A stretch of 64,000 nucleotides of DNA, from assembly GCF_014652315.1 (NCBI RefSeq), contig NZ_BMYO01000003.1:360119-424118 (forward strand), in the 5' to 3' direction. Under the pieces are notes generated by a model that saw only the letters and a list, made by a program, of their open reading frames with translations, was not told the origin of the DNA and searched no databases. Of this stretch, positions 34,445-43,128 are shown piece by piece. The translations under genes were made by a program, and so were the position numbers. How positions within the stretch are numbered: the first letter of the stretch is position 1; every line of letters starts with the position of its first letter. Source of the DNA: Jeongeupia chitinilytica (lineage in GTDB: Bacteria; Pseudomonadota; Gammaproteobacteria; Burkholderiales; Chitinibacteraceae).

Positions 34445-35623
34445 TTACCGCCCTGTCATGCCGCCCCTTTCCGTCGCAGGCAAACCGGCAAAGCACAGCA
34501 CACCACCGAGCGCCGACACGCTCGCCGCGAGGGCAAACACCGTCGAACCGGAGAAATCCGCCCACAGAAAGCCGGCGATGACCCCGCCGAGACTGCCGCC
34601 GATGCCGAAAGACGCCGCGATGTAGAGCGCCTGCCCCTTGGCCGCATGCGCACCGGCAAAGTGCCGGTGCAGATAGCCCATCGCCACGGCATGGTGACAG
34701 GCAAACGTGAACGCATGACCGAGCTGGGCGATCACCAGCAGCGGCAAACTGCCCGCGCCGAACGCAATCAGCAGAAAGCGGACGACCGCAATCGCAAAGT
34801 CGCCAACGAACAAGGCCTTCGGCGACAGGCGCACATTCAGCCACGGCATGGCCAGAAACAGGCCGACCTCGGCCAACACCCCCACCGTCCACAACCAGCC
34901 GATCGTGCTTTGCGCCAGACCGTGCTCGGCCAGATGGATCGAGTAGAAGCTGTAGTAAGGACCATGCGCCAGCGACATCAGGAAGCAGCCGGCAAAAAAC
35001 ACCCGCACCTCGCGACGGTGGAGGATTTCGCCGAAACCGGCCTGCACCGCAGCAACGGCCCGCCTGACCGGCGACTCGGGCAAGCGCCAGCAGTAGACCG
35101 CCAACCCGGCCATCGTACCGACCACCGCCAGCGGAAAAACCCGCACTCCGCTCGCCTCGATCCAGTAGCCGGCACCCAGCGATGCGGCAATGAAGCCGAT
35201 CGACCCCCATACCCGCAGCCGCGCGTAACGGCCGCTGTCGCCGGCAAGTCGGGCAATCGCCAGCGACTCCACCAGCGGCAGCGCGGCGCTCCAGAAGAAG
35301 CTGGCAAACAGAACGGCCACGAACATCGGCCAGAAGGAGTCGACGGCCAGCAGCGGCAGGAAGCCGATCAGGCCGGCGATGCCGGCCAACCGAAGGATCG
35401 CTCGCCGCCGGCCGCTGCGGTCGGCCAGCCAGCCCCAGATCGCCGGTGCGTAGATGCGGTTGACCTGGGTCAGCGAGGTAAGAATGCCGATCTGCCACGC
35501 AGGCAAGGCCAGGGCGGCGAGATAAAGCCCCCAGTAGGGCGAGAAAAGCCCGTTGAAGGCGAAGTAGCAGAAGTAGAAGCCGCCGATGACGGCAACGCCG
35601 CCCGCAGGCGACTCAGCCCTCAC
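34445..35623 (-). CDS. MFS transporter (MFS_1-like, HcaT type)
   Basis: A 392-residue protein with 12 predicted membrane helices. It has the family-specific ending of helix 1 and the GLFSPYWGLYLAALAL segment typical of the HcaT/nucleoside-proton-symporter-like MFS group, and the loop motif GWLADRSGRRR at about 65-75. The substrate is unknown. It begins at a GTG (35623) inside the end of pgsA, overlapping by 11 bp; no other start is available at this end of the frame. It is likely translated by coupling with pgsA. Confidence 0.85.
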   Translation of the reverse strand: MRAESPAGGVAVIGGFYFCYFAFNGLFSPYWGLYLAALALPAWQIGILTSLTQVNRIYAPAIWGWLADRSGRRRAILRLAGIAGLIGFLPLLAVDSFWPMFVAVLFASFFWSAALPLVESLAIARLAGDSGRYARLRVWGSIGFIAASLGAGYWIEASGVRVFPLAVVGTMAGLAVYCWRLPESPVRRAVAAVQAGFGEILHRREVRVFFAGCFLMSLAHGPYYSFYSIHLAEHGLAQSTIGWLWTVGVLAEVGLFLAMPWLNVRLSPKALFVGDFAIAVVRFLLIAFGAGSLPLLVIAQLGHAFTFACHHAVAMGYLHRHFAGAHAAKGQALYIAASFGIGGSLGGVIAGFLWADFSGSTVFALAASVSALGGVLCFAGLPATERGGMTGR

Positions 35624-36182
35624 GGAACTGCTGGGCCGCGACGCGCAGGTAGTAGAACATCGAAACGATGGTCAGCACGCCGGCGATGTACAGCGCGATC
35701 GAACCGATCAGGTCGGTCGGCACGCCCGGCAGCAGCGGGCCGTACCAGAGCAGGAACAGGATGGCGAGCATCTGGGCCGCAGTCTTGAGCTTGCCGATGT
35801 AGGCAACGGCGACGCTCTTCGTCTTGCCCAACTGGGCCATCCACTCGCGCAATGCGGAAATGGTGATCTCGCGACCGATGATGATCACCGCCAGCCACGC
35901 CGGCGCGCGGCCGATCTCGACCAGCAGGATCAGTGCAGCCGCCACCATCAGCTTGTCGGCGACCGGATCGAGGAAGGCGCCGAAGCTCGACGTCTGGTTC
36001 CAGCGCCGGGCCAGATAGCCGTCGAACCAGTCGGTCAGCGCTGCCACAGCGAAGATCACCGCACCGATTGCGTTTTTCATCGGCACGCTGACCAGCACAT
36101 CGGGCAGATAGAACAGACCGACGAAGACCGGAATCAGCGCGACGCGCAACCAGGTAAGCATGATGGGCAGATTCAGGGGCAT
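35613..36182 (-). CDS. pgsA: CDP-diacylglycerol-glycerol-3-phosphate 3-phosphatidyltransferase
   Basis: A 189-residue inner-membrane enzyme with four or five helices that makes phosphatidylglycerol phosphate. The CDP-alcohol phosphotransferase motif D-x2-DG-x2-AR-x8-G-x3-D-x3-D is complete in the DWFDGYLARR...GAFLDPVADK region (about 51-77). In many proteobacteria it is directly downstream of uvrC. Here uvrC is 1.7 kb away with three plus-strand genes in between. Confidence 0.94.
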   Translation of the reverse strand: MPLNLPIMLTWLRVALIPVFVGLFYLPDVLVSVPMKNAIGAVIFAVAALTDWFDGYLARRWNQTSSFGAFLDPVADKLMVAAALILLVEIGRAPAWLAVIIIGREITISALREWMAQLGKTKSVAVAYIGKLKTAAQMLAILFLLWYGPLLPGVPTDLIGSIALYIAGVLTIVSMFYYLRVAAQQFREG

Positions 36183-36328
36183 CGGTGCGGCGACGGTTGA
36201 ACTTGAAAGTACCGCATTCTAGCCGTTTGCCCCCGTTGCGCGAAACACACGATTACATCCGGCCCAAACGTGCCGCCTCGGCATCGATCCGCCTCCGCCC
36301 CAAACGGCAACACCGGCACCGAACGCGA

Positions 36329-36357
36329 TTGACATTTAAACGATCGTTTGAGATTTT
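36329..36357 (+). promoter_or_regulatory. Promoter with palindromic operator filling its spacer
   Basis: A perfect -35 box TTGACA (36329-36334), a 17-bp spacer and a -10 box GATTTT (36352-36357) lie in front of the hotdog gene. The spacer holds the palindrome AAACGATCGTTT (36338-36349), with outer bases also matching to give 14 of 16 symmetrical positions. This geometry is classic for repression by a TetR-family dimer bound between the boxes. The regulator itself is not in the window. Confidence 0.65.
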
Positions 36358-36383
36358 GATCGCCACCACACCGGAAATCCGAG

Positions 36384-36860
36384 ATGAACGCCAGCCTGCT
36401 TCGCCGCCTGATCAACTGGTGGCCCCCCTTCCTGCTCACCGGCATCCACGCCACCCGCATCACTGCCGACTACCACGAGGTCGACGTCGAGCTGCGGCTG
36501 CGCTGGTACAACCGCAACTACGTCGGCACCCACTTTGGCGGCAGCCTGTTCGCGATGACCGATGCCTGGTACATGCTGATGCTGATGCATACGCTCGGCC
36601 GCGACTATTACGTCTGGGACCAGAGCGCCAGCATCGACTTCCTCGCCCCCGGCCGGGGCGTCGTGACCGCTCGCTTCCGGCTGGATCAGGGCACGCTGGA
36701 CGACATCCGCACCCGGACCGATGGTGGCGAAAAATACCTGCCGCAGTTCAACGTCGAGATCGTCGACACCAAAGGCGAGATCGTCGCCCGAGTCCAAAAA
36801 ACGCTGTACGTACGCAGAAAACCCAAAGCGCGCGAATCGATCCCGGGCAGTCTCGACTGA
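36384..36860 (+). CDS. Hotdog-fold thioesterase-like protein (DUF4442)
   Basis: A 158-residue protein of the DUF4442/YiiD C-terminal hotdog family. The segment RWYNRNYVGTHFGGSLFAMTDAWYMLML (about 40-67) is the family hallmark, with a central helix following the HFGG turn as in acyl-CoA thioesterases. It is probably an acyl-thioester hydrolase or binding protein; the substrate is unknown. GGAA lies about 8 bases before the ATG. A strong promoter with a TetR-like palindrome precedes it, consistent with fatty-acid-type control (inference). Confidence 0.85.
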   Translation: MNASLLRRLINWWPPFLLTGIHATRITADYHEVDVELRLRWYNRNYVGTHFGGSLFAMTDAWYMLMLMHTLGRDYYVWDQSASIDFLAPGRGVVTARFRLDQGTLDDIRTRTDGGEKYLPQFNVEIVDTKGEIVARVQKTLYVRRKPKARESIPGSLD

Positions 36861-36927
36861 CCCGGGCTGGTGCAAACGCAACGTCAGCGGCAGAATCACG
36901 CCTCGAACGACCAGACCGGGGCACCCC

Positions 36928-37470
36928 ATGCAACACGTGATCGACGCCACGCGCGACTGGCTGGAAAAAGCCGTCATCGGACTGAACCTGTGCCCGTTTG
37001 CCAAGGCCGTCTACGTCAAGGAGCAGGTCCGCTACGTCGTGAGCGAGGCACGCCATCTCGACGGCTTTCTGGAAGAACTCGACCGGGAACTCGACCTGCT
37101 GGCCGCCGCCGACCCGACCGAGATCGATACGACACTCCTGATTCACCCGACACTGTTCGACGACTTCCTCGTTTTCAACGATGTCATCGGCGTTGCCGAA
37201 GAAGCCGTCGGCGAACACGATCTGGAGGGCATCCTGCAGATCGCCAGTTTTCACCCGCGCTTCAAGTTCGCCGGTACCGGGCCGGACGACATCGGCAACT
37301 ACACCAACCGTTCGCCCTATCCGACGCTGCACCTGCTGCGCGAAGACAGCATCGCGCGCGCGGCTGCGGCGTTTCCCGACGCGTCGGCGATCTTCGAGCG
37401 CAATATCGCGACACTGGAACAGCTCGGTCATGCCGGCTGGGATGCCCTGAACATCGGTCGCAAGGACTGA
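36928..37470 (+). CDS. DUF1415 family protein
   Basis: A 180-residue cytosolic protein of the DUF1415 family. Conserved features are WLEKAVIGLNLCPFAKAV near the N-terminus with a Cys-Pro-Phe motif, LLIHPTLFDDFLVFND (about 71-86), and FHPRFKFAG followed by NRSPYPTLHLLRE. The biochemical function is unknown. I chose the ATG at 36928 because homology begins there, although only a run of G/C precedes it. The GNAT gene follows after 4 bp. Confidence 0.9.
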   Translation: MQHVIDATRDWLEKAVIGLNLCPFAKAVYVKEQVRYVVSEARHLDGFLEELDRELDLLAAADPTEIDTTLLIHPTLFDDFLVFNDVIGVAEEAVGEHDLEGILQIASFHPRFKFAGTGPDDIGNYTNRSPYPTLHLLREDSIARAAAAFPDASAIFERNIATLEQLGHAGWDALNIGRKD

Positions 37471-37474
37471 AACC

Positions 37475-37918
37475 ATGCTGATCCGCGAAACCCGGGCCGA
37501 CGACCTGCCCGCCCTGTTCGTGCTGCGCGGGCAGACGCGCGACAACGCGCTGACACCGGAAGAACTCGCCGGCTACGGCATCACGCCGGAATCCAGCGCC
37601 GCCGCCATGCAGCGCGGCGAGGTGAAGGGCTGGCTGTGCGAGATCGACGGCCGCATTGTCGGTTTTGCCAGCGGCGACCGGGACGGCGGCGAGATGCTGG
37701 TGCTGGCGCTACTGCCCGACTTCGAGGGTCGCGGCATCGGCAAGGCACTGCTGGGCTGCGTCGTCGCCTGGCTGCAATCACTCGGTCACGCGCGGATCTG
37801 GCTCGTCGCCAATCCGGACCCGAAAGTCCGGGCCCACGGTTTCTACCGCCGATGCGGCTGGGTCGCGACCGGCGAGATGATCAACGGCGAAGAAGTCATG
37901 GAGTACCGCGGCAGCTAG
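37475..37918 (+). CDS. GNAT family N-acetyltransferase
   Basis: A 147-residue single-domain acetyltransferase. The acetyl-CoA-binding motif A is LALLPDFEGRGIGKALL (about 77-93), with R/G-x-x-G-x-G/A intact as GRGIGKA, followed by the HGFYRRCGW motif B. The substrate (amino acid, antibiotic or protein N-terminus) cannot be read from sequence. It is probably co-transcribed with the DUF1415 gene (4-bp gap). Its stop codon shares the palindrome CTAG with the stop codon of the convergent uvrC. Confidence 0.85.
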   Translation: MLIRETRADDLPALFVLRGQTRDNALTPEELAGYGITPESSAAAMQRGEVKGWLCEIDGRIVGFASGDRDGGEMLVLALLPDFEGRGIGKALLGCVVAWLQSLGHARIWLVANPDPKVRAHGFYRRCGWVATGEMINGEEVMEYRGS

Positions 37919-39762
37919 CCGCGCAGCGCAGCGTAGATCTTCTCGGCCAGTGCGGCGTTGATGCCGTCGACCAGCATCAGGTCGTCGACGCTGGCCGCCT
38001 TCACGCCCTGCAAGCCACCGAAGCGGGCCAGCAGACGCTGCCGGCGCTTCGGTCCGACACCGTCGATGTCCTCGAGACTGGACGCAACGCGTGCCTTGGC
38101 ACGGCGCGCCCGGTGCCCGGTAATCGCGAAGCGGTGCGACTCGTCGCGGATCTGCTGCACCAGATGCAACCCCGGATGGTCACGCTTCAGATGCTTGACC
38201 TCGTGCGTCGTTGCGAGGATCAACTGCTCGAGACCCGCCTTGCGCGTCTCGCCCTTGGCGACCCCGATCAGCACCGGCTGCGTCAGCCCGACTTCGGCCA
38301 TCACCTCCTCGGCCTGCGCCAGTTGTCCCTTGCCGCCGTCGATCAGGATCACGTCCGGCACCACGCCTTCTCCCGCAGCGATCTTGCCGTAACGCCGGGT
38401 CAGCACCTGCTTCATCGCCGCGTAATCGTCACCGCCGGTGATGCCCTCGATGTTGTAGCGGCGATACTCTTTCGGCTGCATGTCGCCCCGGTCGAACACC
38501 ACGCACGACGCCACGGTCAGCTCGCCCATGGTGTGCGAGATGTCGAAACACTCGATCCGCTGTGTGTCGTCCGGCAAGCCGAGCGCCTCGACCAGCGCTT
38601 CGAGACGGCCGGCCTGCGTCGCAGCCTGCCCCAGCCTCAGCACGATCGCCAGCTCGGCATTCTTCGTCGCCATTTCCAGCCAGACCCGGCGCTCCCCGTT
38701 CGGATTGCTGTTGAGCCGGACAATGCGCCCGGCCTGATCCGACAGCAGCGAGGCGATCACGTCGGCATCCGGCGGCGCCGGATGGCACAGCACCATGGGC
38801 GGCACGCTGCGATCGAGATAGTGCTGTGCCAGAAACGCCGACAACGCTTCGGCCGCGTCGTAATCATCGGCGTGGCTCGGGAACAGGTTCTTGTCGCCGA
38901 CGTGGCGCCCGCCGCGCACCATGGCCAGATTGACGCAGACCATGCCGTCCTTGACGACGCAGGCGACGATGTCGGCATCAAGCTCGCTGGTATTGCTCGA
39001 GACGAACTGCTTTTCCTGAATCTTCGCCAGCGCCTGAACCTGGTCGCGCAGCATCGCCGCGCGCTCGAAATCCCAGTTCTCCGATGCGGCCTGCATCTGC
39101 GACTGGAGTTCGTCGAGCAGCTCGGTGGCCTTGCCGCCGAGGAACAGCGCCGCACTGTCGACGTCGCGCCGATACGCTTCCGGGCTGATCAGGTTCACGC
39201 AGGGGGCCGAGCAGCGCTTGATCTGGTGCAACAGGCAGGGACGCGAGCGGTTGGCAAACACCGAGTCCTCGCAGGTCCGCAGCTTGAACACCTTCTGCAG
39301 CAGCTGCAGCGACTCCTTGACCACATAACCGTTCGGAAACGGTCCGAAGTACTGGTTGCGTTTGTCGAGCGCCCCCCGGTAGTACGCCAGCCGCGGCGAC
39401 GCATGTCCGGTGATCATCACGTAGGGGTAGCTCTTGTCGTCGCGGAACAGGATGTTGTAGCGCGGCGAAAGGGCCTTGATCAGGTTGTTTTCCAGCACCA
39501 GCGCTTCGGCTTCGCTGCGCACCACCGTCGTCTCGATTTTCGCGACTTGTGCCAGCATCAGCCGGATGCGCGGGCTGTGGTCGGTCTTCTGGAAGTACGA
39601 ACCGACCCGCTTGCGCAGATCGAGCGCCTTGCCCACGTAGAGGATCGCGCCGTCGGCATCGAGATAGCGGTACACGCCGGGCAGGTGAGGCAAAGCCTTG
39701 ACGTGCTCGATCAGCGCGGCAAGACGGACGTCGGTCGGGACGGCAGGCGTTTCAGCGTTCAT
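37915..39762 (-). CDS. uvrC: Excinuclease ABC subunit C
   Basis: A 615-residue nucleotide-excision repair nuclease. The GIY-YIG domain lies at the N-terminus (LPGVYRYLDADGAILYVGKA, about 27-46) and makes the 3' cut. A cysteine-rich region is at about 155-175, and a UVR motif near 205-240 binds UvrB. The RNase H-like domain contains FDISHTMGE and the DVILIDGGKGQL segment for the 5' cut, and helix-hairpin-helix motifs are at the C-terminus. It overlaps the convergent GNAT gene by 4 bp. Confidence 0.95.
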   Translation of the reverse strand: MNAETPAVPTDVRLAALIEHVKALPHLPGVYRYLDADGAILYVGKALDLRKRVGSYFQKTDHSPRIRLMLAQVAKIETTVVRSEAEALVLENNLIKALSPRYNILFRDDKSYPYVMITGHASPRLAYYRGALDKRNQYFGPFPNGYVVKESLQLLQKVFKLRTCEDSVFANRSRPCLLHQIKRCSAPCVNLISPEAYRRDVDSAALFLGGKATELLDELQSQMQAASENWDFERAAMLRDQVQALAKIQEKQFVSSNTSELDADIVACVVKDGMVCVNLAMVRGGRHVGDKNLFPSHADDYDAAEALSAFLAQHYLDRSVPPMVLCHPAPPDADVIASLLSDQAGRIVRLNSNPNGERRVWLEMATKNAELAIVLRLGQAATQAGRLEALVEALGLPDDTQRIECFDISHTMGELTVASCVVFDRGDMQPKEYRRYNIEGITGGDDYAAMKQVLTRRYGKIAAGEGVVPDVILIDGGKGQLAQAEEVMAEVGLTQPVLIGVAKGETRKAGLEQLILATTHEVKHLKRDHPGLHLVQQIRDESHRFAITGHRARRAKARVASSLEDIDGVGPKRRQRLLARFGGLQGVKAASVDDLMLVDGINAALAEKIYAALRG

Positions 39763-40010
39763 GAAGGCATTTTACCGCGTCTGCGCTGCGGTTTTCCCGA
39801 AGCGACAACGCAGCCGATCGGGACGATAATCCGCGCCTTGTCCTCGCCGGCGATCCCGGCGGGGTCTATTACGCAATTGAGTCGCCCGCTGAAGCTGCGC
39901 GCGGCCCGAACGCGGCAAGGTTCTCCGTTCGTCCCGGCACGGGCACGCCGTACCGATGCAGCGCCCGGGTCATGCCTCGCCACCGGCGACACCACCCGGG
40001 AGTACGCGCC
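39763..40010. promoter_or_regulatory. Divergent promoter region, uvrC / NSS symporter
   Basis: A 248-bp GC-rich gap between divergent genes. I see a GGGAG SD at about 39998-40003 for the symporter, but no clear -35/-10 boxes and no LexA-type site. Confidence 0.35.
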
Positions 40011-41360
40011 ATGGCGCAACGCGACGGCTTTACCTCTACCTTCGGCGTTCTCGTCGCCACACTCGGCTCGGCTGTCGGGCTCGGCAACATCTGGAAATTC
40101 CCCTACCTGACCGGCACCAACGGCGGCGCCGGCTTTCTGCTGGTCTATCTACTGGCGACGCTGCTCGTCGGCCTGCCCGTGATGATCGCCGAAATCATGC
40201 TTGGCCGCACCGCCCGCGCCAATGCGGTCAGCACCTTCGAAATCCTCTCGCCCAAGCAGCCGTTCTGGAAGACCATCGGCTACATGGGGCTGGTCGCCGC
40301 GGTACTCATCCTCGCGTTCTACACCGAGGTTGCCGGCTGGGTGTTTGCCTACGTCGTCAAAAGCGTCGCCGGCACACTCGGTCATACCGACCCGGCCAGC
40401 GCCAGGGCCACATTCGGTGCGCTGGTGTCGTCACCGCTGCAGGCGCTGTTCTGGCAGTGGCTGGTACTGGTGATCACCGGCGGCATCATCATGCTCGGGG
40501 TTTCCAAGGGCATCGAGGCGGTCGCGAAGAAACTGATGCCGCTGCTTTTCCTGCTGCTGATCGCACTGTGCGTCCGCAGCCTGACCCTGCCCGGCGCCGC
40601 CGAAGGGCTGCGCTTCCTGTTCGCGCCGGACCTTTCCAAGATCGGCACCGGTGTCCTGCTGACCGCGCTGGGGCTGGCGTTCTTCAAGCTGTCGATCGGC
40701 ATGGGCACCATGCTCACCTATGGCAGCTACTTCCGTCCCGAACAGAACATTCCCGCCACCGCCGCACGCGTGATGATTGCCGACCTCAGCGTATCGCTGC
40801 TCGCCGGCATGGCGATCTTCCCGGCTGTGTTCGCGTTCGGCTTCGAACCGGCCGCCGGGCCGTCGCTGGTGTTCATGACCATTCCGGCAGTGTTCGACAG
40901 CATGCCTGGCGGACGGGTGTTCATGGTGCTGTTCTTCGTCCTGACCGCGATCGCGTCGCTCGGCGCCATGCTGTCGATTCTGGAAGTGCCGGTCGCGATG
41001 ATGACCGAACGCTGGTCCTGTAGCCGGAGGAAAGCGACCCTGATCACGCTGGCGGTGATCGCGCTGCTCGGCGCGCCGGCGTCCTTGTCGCAAAGTCTGG
41101 CGCAGGACTGGAAGCTGTTCGGGCTGAACGCGTTCGACCTGTTCGACTACCTGAGTTCGAACGTGCTGCTGCCGCTGGGCGGCATCCTGATCTGCCTGTT
41201 TGCGGGCTGGTCGTACGGGATGGGCCGGCTGGTGGCCGGGCTGTCCAACGATGGGCAGCTCGACAACCGCCCACTGGTGAAGACGCTGTTCGTTTTGCTG
41301 CGCTACGTGTCGCCGCTGCTGATTGCCCTCGTCATGCTCAAGGCGCTCGGGCTTTTCTAG
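40011..41360 (+). CDS. Sodium-dependent symporter, NSS/SNF family
   Basis: A 449-residue, about 12-TM transporter of the neurotransmitter:sodium symporter family (LeuT fold). TM1 has the hallmark sodium- and substrate-binding segment TLGSAVGLGNIWKFPYL (about 14-30) and TM6-like FFKLSIGMGTMLTYGSY near 222-238. Bacterial members take up amino acids with sodium; the substrate is unknown. The ATG at 40011 has GGGAG upstream; a longer frame would add 13 unsupported residues. Its stop shares CTAG with the convergent fhlB stop. Confidence 0.9.
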   Translation: MAQRDGFTSTFGVLVATLGSAVGLGNIWKFPYLTGTNGGAGFLLVYLLATLLVGLPVMIAEIMLGRTARANAVSTFEILSPKQPFWKTIGYMGLVAAVLILAFYTEVAGWVFAYVVKSVAGTLGHTDPASARATFGALVSSPLQALFWQWLVLVITGGIIMLGVSKGIEAVAKKLMPLLFLLLIALCVRSLTLPGAAEGLRFLFAPDLSKIGTGVLLTALGLAFFKLSIGMGTMLTYGSYFRPEQNIPATAARVMIADLSVSLLAGMAIFPAVFAFGFEPAAGPSLVFMTIPAVFDSMPGGRVFMVLFFVLTAIASLGAMLSILEVPVAMMTERWSCSRRKATLITLAVIALLGAPASLSQSLAQDWKLFGLNAFDLFDYLSSNVLLPLGGILICLFAGWSYGMGRLVAGLSNDGQLDNRPLVKTLFVLLRYVSPLLIALVMLKALGLF

Positions 41361-41674
41361 GTCTGCTCTGGAACGGCGGGCGGTGCTTTGAACTGGGGCG
41401 CCGTCACGTCGGCACCAGCCTCGAGCAGGTAGATGAAGGCCAGCAGCTCGGCAACCGCACGGTAAAGCTGCTCGGGAATGTGCCGGTCCAGATCGACCTG
41501 CATCAGCAGCGACACGAGCTCCGGCGATTCGTGCACGAACACGCCGGCCTCGCGCGCTTTTTCGATGATACGTTCGGCCGTCAGCCCCTGGCCTTTGGCC
41601 ACCACGCGCGGCGCACCGCCACCGTCGGCGTAAGCGAGCGCCACCGCCTGCTGGCGATTGTGCGACTTGCTCAC
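41357..41674 (-). CDS. FhlB: stand-alone FlhB C-terminal domain homologue
   Basis: A 105-residue protein equivalent to the part of FlhB/YscU that follows the NPTH autocleavage site (AVALAYADGGGAPRVVAKGQGLTAERI... HIPEQLYRAVAELLAFIYLLE). The NPTH motif itself is absent. Such proteins can partly replace the cleaved FlhB C-terminus in the flagellar export gate. It begins at a GTG that overlaps the fliK-like stop (GTGA, 41671-41674), so it is translationally coupled to the substrate-specificity partner of FlhB. It is the last gene of the flagellar cluster. Confidence 0.88.
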   Translation of the reverse strand: MSKSHNRQQAVALAYADGGGAPRVVAKGQGLTAERIIEKAREAGVFVHESPELVSLLMQVDLDRHIPEQLYRAVAELLAFIYLLEAGADVTAPQFKAPPAVPEQT

Positions 41675-42705
41675 GTTGCACCGCCTCCGTCGCCGGCGAC
41701 AACGGTCGGCGTGCCGGCCAGCGACAAGCCGGCCGCCTCGAAACGTGCACGCAGGGCGGTTTGCCCGGCGCTGATTGCCAAGCGCGTTGACGGCTCGGGC
41801 GACACGAAGCGCAGCGAAAACTGCCCCTGATGCAGCTCGGCAACGACCGATACCGCACCGAGTCTCGGCAAGGTCAGGTCGAGCCGGGTTTGCCAGCGCT
41901 GCGCAACGGCCTCGCCGACCTGATCCGGATTCCGCTCGTCGGCCGTTTCGGTCTGCAAGGCCCAGCGCAACGGCTGCCCCGGCCATGCCTGCCCCAGCCA
42001 GACGACCCCGCCCTGATCGAGCGCATCCAGCTGCCGCTGCACCAGCTGACCAAGAATGGCGCGTGCTTCCTCGAGCTTGGGAGCCGGCGCGGCGACGCTG
42101 TAGCCCCGGCCACCTTGGATAGTACTTGCGGCATCGTCCTTGGCGGCGTTCTGCGGCTCGCGCAACAGCGCCTGCAACGGCCGCTCGCCACGCACCCAGT
42201 CGGCCTGATGCGACTCGTAAAACAGGCCGCTGTTGTTGATGCTTTGCGCCAGTCGTTCGGCCAGTCTGGGCACATCCGGCGCGGCACCGGCGACGGGCTT
42301 GAGCAGCGGTTCCGGGTCGTCGACCGTGGCTGCGCCACTTCCCGCCGATGGACGCAACAATTCAGCCAGCGTCCGCGCAGCCGTACTGAGCGTCGCGGCA
42401 GGCCGCGACTCGACGCCAGCGCTTTGCAGCAAGGCAAAACGCAACGCAGGCGACGTCGAAACGACTTCAAGATCGACCTGCTCGCCGGGCTGGGTATTGC
42501 GCGGCAGGTTCAGGTCGAGCAACTGATCCTTGATCTGGACTGCGTAGCGACCGCCAGGCAGTTCGTTGCGGACGATGGCCTGCAAACGCTCGCCCACCGT
42601 CAGCAATGCCTCTTCGGCACCCGCAAGCCGGGCGCTGTCGATCAGTGGCGTCTGGCCCTGCAAGTATTGCTGCAGCAGTCCGACGGCATTGGTCCCCGGC
42701 AGCAT
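41671..42705 (-). CDS. FliK-like flagellar hook-length control protein
   Basis: A 344-residue protein with a C-terminal Flg_hook-type domain (about 240-330): the segment LDLTLPRLGAVSVVAELHQGQFSLRFVSPEP matches FliK. FliK measures hook length and triggers the export switch through FlhB. The N-terminal part is alanine- and leucine-rich with no recognisable domain. Because it sits with DUF2802 and fhlB rather than with the hook genes, it may be a second FliK paralogue. The ATG at 42705 lies 2 bp after the DUF2802 stop with AGGG upstream. Confidence 0.78.
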   Translation of the reverse strand: MLPGTNAVGLLQQYLQGQTPLIDSARLAGAEEALLTVGERLQAIVRNELPGGRYAVQIKDQLLDLNLPRNTQPGEQVDLEVVSTSPALRFALLQSAGVESRPAATLSTAARTLAELLRPSAGSGAATVDDPEPLLKPVAGAAPDVPRLAERLAQSINNSGLFYESHQADWVRGERPLQALLREPQNAAKDDAASTIQGGRGYSVAAPAPKLEEARAILGQLVQRQLDALDQGGVVWLGQAWPGQPLRWALQTETADERNPDQVGEAVAQRWQTRLDLTLPRLGAVSVVAELHQGQFSLRFVSPEPSTRLAISAGQTALRARFEAAGLSLAGTPTVVAGDGGGAT

Positions 42706-42707
42706 GG

Positions 42708-43100
42708 CTATCTGCGGCCCTGCTTGCGGTACAGCGCAATGATCAGGTCGACCTCGCCACGGGACAATCCGCACACCGAAGCCACCTGCGCGGCTTCGGC
42801 CCCCTGCCGCGCCAGCCGGATGGCATGCGCATACGGGGATTCTTCACTGACCTCGGCGACCGGCTCGGCCCCGCTGGTGACGGACTCGACCTGCTGTGCC
42901 GCAAGGCGGATTTTCAGGCGTTCGATTTCCTGCCGCAACGCCACAACTTCGGTGCGCAGCGCATTATCCGGCCCGCCGGCGTGCCTGGGCCAGGACCAGC
43001 CGTGGCGTTTGAGGAAGAACAGCAGCTGCGCGATGTAGAACACGATCAGGCCAAGGCTGACGTAAAGCAGTTGCTGCCAGGTGATCAGGATGCCGTTCAT
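42708..43100 (-). CDS. DUF2802 family membrane-anchored protein
   Basis: A 130-residue protein with one N-terminal TM helix (about 8-30), a coiled coil (RTEVVALRQEIERLKIRLAAQ, about 49-69) and a C-terminal helix-turn-helix-like segment (YAHAIRLARQGAEAAQVASVCGLSRGEVDLIIALYRK, about 90-126) that defines DUF2802. The function is unknown; family members usually lie in flagellar operons, as here between fliT and fliK. fliK follows 2 bp downstream. Confidence 0.85.
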   Translation of the reverse strand: MNGILITWQQLLYVSLGLIVFYIAQLLFFLKRHGWSWPRHAGGPDNALRTEVVALRQEIERLKIRLAAQQVESVTSGAEPVAEVSEESPYAHAIRLARQGAEAAQVASVCGLSRGEVDLIIALYRKQGRR

Positions 43101-43128
43101 GCTCGTTCCGTCGCCCGTGCGGGGAGTA

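Noticed and set aside
39759..40090. Small minus-strand open frames in the uvrC-symporter gap
   Set aside because: No start signals, no homology, and they overlap the symporter start; the gap is best read as a divergent promoter region.
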